Source: Streptomyces longisporoflavus
GTDB taxonomy: Bacteria > Actinomycetota > Actinomycetes > Streptomycetales > Streptomycetaceae
NCBI RefSeq assembly: GCF_014649775.1
Contig: NZ_BMTR01000006.1
Span: 248,001 to 312,000 of the forward strand
DNA: 64,000 bases
Reading direction: 5' to 3'
Shown one piece after another: positions 57,779 to 64,000 of the stretch. Position 1 is the first letter of the stretch. Each line of letters opens with the position of its first letter. Both the position numbers and the translations under genes were made by a program. Below the pieces are notes generated by a model. The model saw only the letters and a program-made list of their open reading frames with translations, was not told the origin of the DNA and did no database searches.

Positions 57779-58731
57779 GAGGCGTGCGCTCCGCTCGGAG
57801 TGGTGTGGGCGAGGGCTTCGTCTCGCGTGGGCTGGGCTCGGGTGCCGCCGTGGGCGCGGGTCGAGAGGGATCCGCAGGCGACGGCGAACCGCAGGGCCTC
57901 TGGCGGGGTCAGGCCGTCGTGGAGGGCGGCGACGAAGCCGGCGTCGAAGCTGTCTCCGGCGCCGACGGTGTCCTTGGGGGTCAGGGCAAGGCCCGGTGCG
58001 GTGTGCAGGGTGCGGCCGTCGTGGCACAGGGCGCCGTCGGCGCCGTTCTTGACGACGGCCAACGGGACGCGGGCGGCGAGGAGTTCGGCCGCCTGTTCGG
58101 GGCTGCCGGAGGGCAGTCCGGCAAGGCGCAGGGCCTCTTGGGCGTTGGGCAGCAGGAGGTCGGTGTGGTCGAGGACGGCGCCGAGGGCGGCCGGGTCCCA
58201 GCGCCCCGAGGGGTCGTCCTGGGTGTCCAGGGACGTCCTGGCGCCGTGGTCGCGCGCGGTACGGAAGAGCCGGGGCAGGTCGGCGGCGAGGGAGGGCTGC
58301 AGGAAGTAGGAGGCGGCGTGCACGTGCCGGGCGTCGGCGAGGAGCTCGGCGGGTACGTCGTCGCCGCTGACGGCGGTCAGGGTGCCCGGCGAGGTGAGGA
58401 TGGCGCGGTCGTCGCCGCGGGTGAGTACGACGGTCAGCGGGGTCGGCCGGGTGGCGTCCATGTGCAGGGCCCGGGTGTCGACGCCGCGGGAGGCGAGGGT
58501 GTCGCGCATGTAGCGGCCGGCGTCGTCGTCGCCGACGCGGCCGGCGAAGGCCACGTCGAGGCCGAGGCGTGCGGCGCCGCAGGCCATGATGGCCGCCGAG
58601 CCGCCGAGGGTCAGGGACCCGGTGTCGACAAGCTGTTCGCGCTGGCCGAAGGCGAGCGGTCCGTCGAGCGGGCCCAGGATCACGTCGGGGTTGGCGTCCC
58701 CGATGACGAGCAGGTCGTACGAGTGCGGCAT
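57775..58731 (-). CDS. PfkB-family carbohydrate kinase
   Basis: 318 residues from ATG 58731 (AAGGA upstream). Motifs: VIGDANPDVILGP, GGSAAIMACGAARLGLDVAFAGRVGDDDAG (signature 1) and DTVGAGDSFDAGFVAAL with the catalytic Asp (signature 2). Substrate: a sugar or amino sugar; the locus suggests galactosamine or tagatose-like, but not proven. Stop overlaps the GH4 start. Part of the operon. Confidence 0.9.
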   Translation of the reverse strand: MPHSYDLLVIGDANPDVILGPLDGPLAFGQREQLVDTGSLTLGGSAAIMACGAARLGLDVAFAGRVGDDDAGRYMRDTLASRGVDTRALHMDATRPTPLTVVLTRGDDRAILTSPGTLTAVSGDDVPAELLADARHVHAASYFLQPSLAADLPRLFRTARDHGARTSLDTQDDPSGRWDPAALGAVLDHTDLLLPNAQEALRLAGLPSGSPEQAAELLAARVPLAVVKNGADGALCHDGRTLHTAPGLALTPKDTVGAGDSFDAGFVAALHDGLTPPEALRFAVACGSLSTRAHGGTRAQPTRDEALAHTTPSGAHAS

Positions 58732-58781
58732 CGCGTTCCTTGTGTTCCTTCGGTTCGTGCGGGGATGTGGTGCGGGGCGGG

Positions 58782-59669
58782 TCAGCCCTTGAGGCCGCTG
58801 GAGGTGACCGAGCGGATGAAGGCCTTCTGCGCGAAGAGGAAGGCGACCAGGACGGGCAGGACGGTGAGTACGTTGCCCGCCATCACCGCGGACCAGCGTG
58901 TGTGGTGCTGTCCCTGGAAGGTGGTCAGGCCCAGTTGCAGGGTGTACTGGGTGTCGTGGTTGATCGCGATCAGTGGCCAGGTCAGGTCGTTCCAGGTGGT
59001 GAGGAAGGTCAGGACGGCCACCGTGGCCAGGGCGGGCCGGGCCAGGGGCAGCACGATCGAGCACAGGACCCGCAGCCTGGAGCAGCCGTCGATCCAGGCG
59101 GCCTCCTCCAGTTCCCTGGGCAGGGAGAGGAAGAACTGCCGCAGCAGGAAGACCGCGAAGGGTGTGACGAGGGAGGGCACGATCAGCGCGCCGAGGGTGT
59201 CGATGAGGCCCAGCTTCTTCATCACCAGGAAGGTGGGGATCATCGTCAGCTGGAAGGGCACCGCCATCGTCGCCAGCATCAGCACGAGCAGCGTGCGCGA
59301 GCCGCGAAAGCGCATCCGGGCGAACGCGTAGCCGCCCAGGGCGCCGAAGACGAGGTTGGAGGTGACCGCGACGGCGGAGACGATCGCCGAGTTCAGCAGC
59401 CAGCGCGGGAACATGGCGTTGCCCAGGACGTAGCGGTAGCCGCCGAGGTCGATGCCGGAGGGCCACAGCGCGGGCGGGAACCGGTTGATCTCCGCGTTGC
59501 TCATCACCGAGCTGACCAGCAGCCAGATCAGCGGTACGGCGAAGAGCAGTGCCAGGGGTGCGAGCAGCGCGTGCCAGCCGCTGAAGGGCAGGCGCAGGCG
59601 GCGGCGTATTGCGGCGGGCCGGGTGGTGCGGCGGGCGGCGGTCTCGGGCGCGGTGGTGGTCGCGGTCAT
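58782..59669 (-). CDS. Carbohydrate ABC permease, MalG type
   Basis: 295 residues, six hydrophobic helices. The cytosolic loop ELEEAAWIDGCSRLRVLCSIVLPLARP is the EAA motif that docks the ATPase. The ATG overlaps the stop of the MalF-type gene (TGATG). No ATPase gene lies in the locus; a shared MsiK-type ATPase is expected, as usual in Streptomyces. Upstream of the start is the element 59679-59692. Confidence 0.92.
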   Translation of the reverse strand: MTATTTAPETAARRTTRPAAIRRRLRLPFSGWHALLAPLALLFAVPLIWLLVSSVMSNAEINRFPPALWPSGIDLGGYRYVLGNAMFPRWLLNSAIVSAVAVTSNLVFGALGGYAFARMRFRGSRTLLVLMLATMAVPFQLTMIPTFLVMKKLGLIDTLGALIVPSLVTPFAVFLLRQFFLSLPRELEEAAWIDGCSRLRVLCSIVLPLARPALATVAVLTFLTTWNDLTWPLIAINHDTQYTLQLGLTTFQGQHHTRWSAVMAGNVLTVLPVLVAFLFAQKAFIRSVTSSGLKG

Positions 59670-60613
59670 CAGGCGGCTGCTTTCGTACGAAGGGAGCGGC
59701 CGCGGGTCACGCGCAGCACGGCGCCCACGGCGAACAGGGCGAGCGCCAGGACGTAGGCGGCCGCGGCTCCGTACCCGGCGGTGAAGTTCTTGAAGGCCTG
59801 TTCCCAGATGAAGTAGACGATCACTGTGGTCGAGCCGAGGGGTCCGCCCTTGGTGGTGACGTAGACCAGGTCGAAGACTTGCAGGGACTGGATGGTCTGC
59901 CACAGGAGCAGGAAGACGCTGACGGGGGTGAGGGCGGGCAGGGTGACGTGCCGCAGCAGGTGCCACCGCCCTGCGCCGTCCAGGCGGGCCGCCTCGATCA
60001 GCGACTGCTCGACGTCCTGGAGCGCGGCCAGGTAGATGACGGTGCACAGTCCGGTGCCGCTCCACAGGGTGATGGCGACCAGTACGAACAGTGCCTGCGA
60101 GGAGTCGGTGAGGAAGCCCTGGGGTGAGATGCCCAGGTGGTGCAGGACGGAGTTGGCCGCGCCGAAGTCGGGGTCGAGGATGAAGGAGAACAGCACGCCC
60201 TGTGCGGTGGCCGAGATGACGAACGGCACGAAGAACAGGGTGCGGTACAGGCCGACGAAGCGGATCCGCCGGTTCAGCGCGAGGGCCAGGGCGAGTCCGA
60301 TGACGATGCTCAGGGGCACGTACAAGAGGGTGTAGAGCAGGGTGTTGCGCACGGCCTGGCTGAAGTTCGGGTCCTGCGACAGTGCCCGGTAGTTGTCCAG
60401 GCCCACCCAGCGGCTGGGTGTGACCAGGTCGTTGGCCTGGAAGGACAGCAGCAGCGACCAGATGACCGGCAGGACGCTCAGGCCGAGGATGACGAGTACG
60501 GCGGGGAAGACGAACGCCCAGGCGGTGGCGGTCTCGCCGCGGCGCCGGCGGCGCAGGGCGCGTCGGCCGGCGGGGTCGGGCGGCAGGGTCAGGGGGCGGG
60601 GCAGTGATGGCAT
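59669..60613 (-). CDS. Carbohydrate ABC permease, MalF type
   Basis: 314 residues, six helices after a basic N-terminus (RRALRRRRRGE). EAA motif: SLIEAARLDGAGRWHLLRHVTLPAL. The start ATG at 60613 follows GAGGAC, which is the last, degenerate copy of the 10-bp repeat that fills the gap to the binding-protein gene. The two permeases form the CUT1-type channel. Confidence 0.92.
   Translation of the reverse strand: MPSLPRPLTLPPDPAGRRALRRRRRGETATAWAFVFPAVLVILGLSVLPVIWSLLLSFQANDLVTPSRWVGLDNYRALSQDPNFSQAVRNTLLYTLLYVPLSIVIGLALALALNRRIRFVGLYRTLFFVPFVISATAQGVLFSFILDPDFGAANSVLHHLGISPQGFLTDSSQALFVLVAITLWSGTGLCTVIYLAALQDVEQSLIEAARLDGAGRWHLLRHVTLPALTPVSVFLLLWQTIQSLQVFDLVYVTTKGGPLGSTTVIVYFIWEQAFKNFTAGYGAAAAYVLALALFAVGAVLRVTRGRSLRTKAAA
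59679..59692. promoter_or_regulatory. Near-palindrome GCTTTCGTACGAAG before the MalG-type start
   Basis: Lies 10-23 bp before the MalG-type ATG and inside the last codons of the MalF-type gene. Twin of 56242-56255 in the same operon. Confidence 0.35.
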
Positions 60614-60620
60614 GGCGGTG

Positions 60621-60720
60621 TCCTCAACGGTCTTCGGCTGTCCTCGGCTGTCCTCGGCGGTCCTCGGCGGTCCTCGGTGGTCCGCGGCTGTCCTCGGCGG
60701 TCCTCGGCTGTTTTCGAGGG
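60621..60720 (-). repeat. Ten-copy 10-bp tandem repeat inside the operon
   Basis: Ten contiguous units in perfect 10-bp phase, consensus TCCTCGGCGG (plus strand). On the transcribed strand each is CCGCCGAGGA, with a Shine-Dalgarno-like GAGGA. The array fills 100 of the 109 bp between the binding-protein stop and the MalF-type start. Confidence 0.9.
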
Positions 60721-60722
60721 GC

Positions 60723-62051
60723 TCAACGCGGTATCAGCAGGGCGGCGTTGGCCTCTTCGGCGCAGGAGCGCACGGCGTCGGCGGGGTTCTTGCGGCCGAG
60801 CAGGACGGCGACGATCGCCTGGCCGAGGGACTGGGAGATACGGGGGTAGGCCGGGTGCACGGGCCGCACCCGCGCGGAGGTGAGCGCCTTGGTGAACACC
60901 GGGAGGCCGGGCTTGCGGTCGGCGTGTTCGCGCCAGGCCGGGCGGTCCTGGCTGCGGCGGCTCAACGGCAGGCTGCCCGCCTCGACGGCCCATCGGCTGT
61001 CTTGGGCGGGCTGGTTCAGCCAGGTCACGAAGGTGCGGGCGGCCTCGGCGCGGGCGGAGCCGTTGTCGAACACCGTCCAGGTGTCGGGGCCCGAGATGGT
61101 CACGGGGCGGCGGCTGAAGCTGGGCAGCGGCACCACGTGGTAGTCGATGTTCGCCTGGGTGATGTCGGGCAGCTGCCAGGGCCCGGTGGGCACCATGCCC
61201 ATCCGGTTCGACAGGAAGACCTGGTACATCTGCTCGCTGCCCGGTTTGGGGTCGATGTAGACGCTCTTGTCGCGCGCCAGGTCGCGTACGACCTCAAGGG
61301 CGCGCACGCCCTCCTTCGCGAAACCGATGCTGTGCCCGTCGTCGCCGATCACGTCGCCGCCCAGGTCCCACACCAGGGGCCACAGCCGCCACACGGTGTC
61401 CTCGTCGCCGGTGCCGGGCCAGCCGGTGCCGAAACGTCCCCGGGAGGCATCGGTCAGGCGCCGCGCGGTGTCGGTGAACTCGTCCCAGGTCCAGCCCGGC
61501 TCGGGCAGATCGATCCCGGCCTCGGCGAAGAGCTTCTTGTTGCAGACCACGGCGAGGCAGTCCAGGACCGCGGGCACCGCCCGGACCTTGCCGTTGATGG
61601 TGACGGCCTCCCTGGCGGGCGCCCAGAAGTTGCGCCACGGCGTCGCTCCCTCGCGCACGTGCGCGGTCAGGTCGACGACCTCGGGGCTGCGGGCGACGCT
61701 GGCCAGGTCGGAGCCGAAGACGTAGGCGATGTCGGGGTAGGAGCCCGCGGCGAGCGCGGCGGTGACCTTCTGGAGCATGGCGTCGGCGAGCACGCCGCCG
61801 CCCATGTCGACGCGGATGTCGGGATGGGCCCGGTGGAAGCGTGCGACCAGCCCTTTGATGACCTTGGCGGCGGAGTCCGTCTGGCCGTGCCACAGCTGGA
61901 TGGTCACCCGCCCGTCGGGGCCGACCCCGTCCGCGGGTCCCGTGCCGCAGCCCGCGACGGCGCCCCCGCCGGCCGCCATCGCCGCCGCGCCGCCCGCGCG
62001 CAGCACACTGCGCCGCGAGGGGCCGCCCGGTGCTCGGGGTCCTGCAGCCAT
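60723..62051 (-). CDS. Extracellular sugar-binding protein of the CUT1 importer (Tat lipoprotein)
   Basis: 442 residues from ATG 62051, with GGAGG eight bases upstream. The N-terminus has SRRSVLRAGG, a hydrophobic stretch and the lipobox AVAGC: a twin-arginine lipoprotein. The body is a family 1 solute-binding protein: IQLWHGQTDSAAKVIKGLV, FHRAHPDIRVDM, GSYPDIAYVFGSDLAS, ALEVVRDL and the hinge GMVPTGPWQL. It would catch oligosaccharides released by the GH114 enzymes. The repeat array begins immediately after its stop. Confidence 0.9.
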   Translation of the reverse strand: MAAGPRAPGGPSRRSVLRAGGAAAMAAGGGAVAGCGTGPADGVGPDGRVTIQLWHGQTDSAAKVIKGLVARFHRAHPDIRVDMGGGVLADAMLQKVTAALAAGSYPDIAYVFGSDLASVARSPEVVDLTAHVREGATPWRNFWAPAREAVTINGKVRAVPAVLDCLAVVCNKKLFAEAGIDLPEPGWTWDEFTDTARRLTDASRGRFGTGWPGTGDEDTVWRLWPLVWDLGGDVIGDDGHSIGFAKEGVRALEVVRDLARDKSVYIDPKPGSEQMYQVFLSNRMGMVPTGPWQLPDITQANIDYHVVPLPSFSRRPVTISGPDTWTVFDNGSARAEAARTFVTWLNQPAQDSRWAVEAGSLPLSRRSQDRPAWREHADRKPGLPVFTKALTSARVRPVHPAYPRISQSLGQAIVAVLLGRKNPADAVRSCAEEANAALLIPR

Positions 62052-62202
62052 CACTACCTCCAGGGGATCGGGGTGCGCCCGCGGCGCGGGAGGGCCGTGG
62101 GACGGATGTCGCACGGCGGGGAGGTGGAGCGGGAAGGCGGCCGCTGTCCGGGCGCACCGCGTCACGGCGGATGGCGCGCGGACGCCCGGCAGCGGGGCCG
62201 GG

Positions 62203-63021
62203 TCAGCAGGTCTGGCGGACGTATCCGCTGCTGCCCGCGGGCGACACGTCGAGGTCGCGGCGCACGATGCTCAGCCGGTCGCCCCAGCCCGCGCAGGAGG
62301 TGCGCAGTCCCTCGGCCGTGTATTCGATGACCACGACGTCGTCGCCGAAGGCGGAGGTGTAGTCGCCGCACTCGTCGTAGACGCCGCACTCCTCGGCGAC
62401 GGCGAAGTCCAGGCCGGTCTCCTCGCGCGCGTCGGCCAGTTGGGGCGTGTTCTTCTGCGCGGCGGCCAGGCCCCGCTGGTGGGCGCGGGCGGAGAGCAGC
62501 TTGACGAAGGACTTGGCCTGCGAGGCGGTGAGCAGGTCCGGGAAGCGGGTGAAGGTGTCGTAGTTGTCGGGCTCGATGGCCTGGAAGCCCTTGTCGGCGC
62601 AGCCGTCGATCCAGGAGCCGACCCGGGCGGCGATCCGCTTTCGCTTGTCGGCGGTGCGGATGTCCAGGACGGCCTCGCCCCAGTCGCCGTCGTAGACGAC
62701 ATCGCCGTTGTCGTCCCGCAGCAGCAGGTCGGCGTCCCAGTCGCCCTCCGCCCCCGGCTGGGCCTGGAAGGCGTTGAGGTAGCAGATGTTGTACAGGCCG
62801 GGTGCGGGGGCGGCCGTACGGTCGCGGCTGACGATCCCGACCCCGGCGGGCGGTGTGTACGCGCCGCCGATCTGGTAGTCGAACCCGGCGTGCGCCGGGG
62901 GCGGTTCGACGGTGCTCGCTTCGGCGGCGGCGGTCGAGGGCGCGAGCAGGCAGGCGGCGGCGGTGGCCGTGAGGGCCGCTGACGCGGCGATGCCCGTGCG
63001 CAGAACACGATTGAGGCTCAT
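62203..63021 (-). CDS. GH114 endo-alpha-1,4-polygalactosaminidase-like exoenzyme (copy B)
   Basis: 272 residues from ATG 63021, GGAG upstream. A Sec signal (~1-37, cleavage after an Ala-rich stretch) replaces the lipobox of copy A, so this one is released. FDYQIGGAY, GLYNICYLNAFQAQPG, GSWIDGCADKGFQAIEPDNYD with the first catalytic acid, and FAVAEECGVYDECGD with the second. Around half of the residues match copy A by eye, and all six Cys align. It is the first gene of the minus-strand operon, and the closest to the divergent DeoR regulator. Confidence 0.85.
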   Translation of the reverse strand: MSLNRVLRTGIAASAALTATAAACLLAPSTAAAEASTVEPPPAHAGFDYQIGGAYTPPAGVGIVSRDRTAAPAPGLYNICYLNAFQAQPGAEGDWDADLLLRDDNGDVVYDGDWGEAVLDIRTADKRKRIAARVGSWIDGCADKGFQAIEPDNYDTFTRFPDLLTASQAKSFVKLLSARAHQRGLAAAQKNTPQLADAREETGLDFAVAEECGVYDECGDYTSAFGDDVVVIEYTAEGLRTSCAGWGDRLSIVRRDLDVSPAGSSGYVRQTC

Positions 63022-63302
63022 CTCAGAGCTCCGGTGGTCTGAGGGCACGTCCCCGCCTCGGACACGCGAAGGGTCCTGGCGACTTAGTCCGGGCTCATGG
63101 CCGAGGCCAACTACCGGCTGGGCGTACCTCTGCGCCGAGTGCTCCGCACCGGCGTGCCAGGGAGTTAATCGAGCAGTTTCAGTCATGTCAAGGGACCTGG
63201 ACTGAGAAGCACTTGGCGTATTCGCGCAGAAACGCGCAGCGATTGTGCGGAACTCTGCTCACGGCTGCTGTTCCGGTCCCTCTCGCGGTCTATGCTCGCC
63301 GG
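63022..63302. promoter_or_regulatory. Divergent control region of the GH114 operon and DeoR gene
   Basis: 281 bp without a convincing gene. It contains TTTCAGTC (63176-63183) facing GACTGAGAA (63199-63207), an imperfect repeat, and tandem CGCAG-type motifs (GCGCAGAAACGCGCAGCGATT) ~60-90 bp before the DeoR start. These are the most likely operator sites, but neither is strong. Confidence 0.4.
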
Positions 63303-64000
63303 GTGCTGAGAAGCGACCGCCAGGCGCGGATACTTGAGCATGTCGCCGCCCGGGGCAGCGCGGACGTCGTACGGTTGGCCGGCCTCCTCGGGGTTTCGCA
63401 GGCCACCGTCCGCCGTGACCTGCGGCAGTTGAGCGAGCAGCGGCTGCTCGAACGCACCCACGGCGGTGCGGTGCTCGGCGCACTGAGCATCGAAGTGCCG
63501 CTGCGGCACCGCGTCGACCAGCGCTCCCCGCAGAAGCAGGCCATCGCGCGGGCCGCCGCCGGCCTGGTGCCCGAGGGTGCGGTGGTCGGTCTCACCGGCG
63601 GCAGCACCACCACGGAGGTGGCCCGGCTGCTCGCCGACCGGGGGCCCGTCACGATCGTCACCAACGCCGTGAACATCGCGGCCGCCCTCGTCCTGCGCCC
63701 GGGCGTCACCCTGATCGTGGTCGGCGGCACCGCCCGCAGCGAGAGCTACGAACTGGTGGGCCCCATCGCGGAGAAGACCCTGGCCGACCACCACACCGAC
63801 ATCGCGTTCCTCGGCGTGGACGGCATCAGCGCCGTCCACGGCTGCACCACGCACGATCAGTTGGAGGCGGCCACCGACCGCGCCTTCGCGGGGCACAGCA
63901 GCCGCACCGTCGTGGTCGCCGACCACACCAAGATCGGCAGGGCGACGTTCGCCAGGATCTGCCCGACGGCCGGGGTGCACACCCTGGTCACCGACGCCGG
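63303..64000 (+). CDS. DeoR/GlpR-family transcriptional regulator (3' end missing)
   Basis: Open to the window edge: 232 codons of an expected ~250-260. GTG start at 63303. The helix-turn-helix lies at ~5-55 (RQARILEHVAARG, VVRLAGLLGVSQATVRRDLRQL, then LLERTHGGAVLG), the DeoR hallmark. The sugar-phosphate-sensing domain follows: VGLTGGSTTTEVARLLAD, VTNAVNIAAAL, VVGGTARSESYELVGPIAE and FLGVDGISAVHGCTT. DeoR regulators typically sense a phosphorylated sugar made by a kinase in their own locus, here the PfkB protein. It is divergent from the GH114 operon and is likely its repressor. Confidence 0.9.
   Translation, partial: MLRSDRQARILEHVAARGSADVVRLAGLLGVSQATVRRDLRQLSEQRLLERTHGGAVLGALSIEVPLRHRVDQRSPQKQAIARAAAGLVPEGAVVGLTGGSTTTEVARLLADRGPVTIVTNAVNIAAALVLRPGVTLIVVGGTARSESYELVGPIAEKTLADHHTDIAFLGVDGISAVHGCTTHDQLEAATDRAFAGHSSRTVVVADHTKIGRATFARICPTAGVHTLVTDA

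Noticed and set aside
60621..60720. CRISPR array
   Set aside because: Units are 10 bp and contiguous, without spacers; no cas genes.

Overview
The window looks like a chromosomal segment of a Streptomyces-type actinomycete. It is very GC-rich, with strong third-position GC in every convincing gene. It carries Tat-exported hydrolases, many GTG/TTG starts with AGGAGG-type ribosome sites, a DUF397 protein, an NsdA-like regulator, a LAL-type regulator and two copies of a GC-rich intergenic element that I recall as widespread in Streptomyces. I see no rRNA, tRNA, CRISPR array, insertion sequence or prophage genes. About 49 protein genes are supported. Two are cut by the window edges: a dehydroshikimate-dehydratase-type gene at the left and a DeoR-type regulator at the right. 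One, the LAL regulator, is broken by a single-base frameshift. All family assignments come from reading motifs; no database was searched.

Region 1 (1-8,800): the end of a sugar isomerase/4-hydroxyphenylpyruvate-dioxygenase-like fusion, a TetR regulator, an MpaB-type oxygenase overlapping a Ser/Thr kinase with nine TPR-like units, a phytoene-dehydrogenase-like flavoprotein and a Tat-exported beta-lactamase-fold serine hydrolase. Region 2 (8,900-25,400): acyl-CoA and aromatic-acid metabolism. It has three AMP-forming acyl-CoA ligases, PaaK, a nitronate-monooxygenase-like flavoprotein, a FadD19/EchA19-like divergent pair and a DUF35/thiolase/thiolase operon. The arrangement resembles the mycobacterial steroid side-chain locus. 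A 17-bp inverted repeat (TCTGAC-N5-GTCAGA type) occurs at two places in this region and suggests a shared repressor. Embedded here are an EF-hand protein, an exported penicillin-acylase/AHL-acylase-type enzyme and a secreted chorismate mutase.

Region 3 (25,500-37,200): DUF397, universal stress protein, an LRR protein, a 27-bp minisatellite, the frameshifted LAL regulator, a GH95 enzyme, a peptidoglycan amidase and a lipase-like hydrolase. Region 4 (37,300-47,600): a carbohydrate locus with a ROK repressor, a divergent tightly overlapping Rbs-type ABC transporter (ATPase, two permeases, lipoprotein binding protein), a sugar isomerase and a large secreted ThuA/sorbosone-dehydrogenase/PKD/CBM6 protein, closed by an 18-bp perfect terminator stem. 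Region 5 (47,600-55,300): signalling and surface genes, including an APH-like kinase, an NsdA-like regulator, a PAS-PP2C phosphatase, a probable 52-residue small protein, a Pro/Gly-repeat surface protein, a DUF4239 membrane protein and an MSMEG_6728-family protein.

Region 6 (55,379-64,000) is the most interesting system. Seven genes on the minus strand are bracketed by two related GH114 endo-polygalactosaminidase-like exoenzymes. Between them lie a binding-protein ABC importer, a PfkB sugar kinase and a GH4 glycosidase, with a divergent DeoR regulator. I read it as a candidate uptake-and-degradation locus for an alpha-1,4-linked galactosamine/galactose polymer, such as fungal galactosaminogalactan. 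The 109-bp gap inside the operon is almost entirely a ten-copy 10-bp repeat carrying a Shine-Dalgarno-like core.
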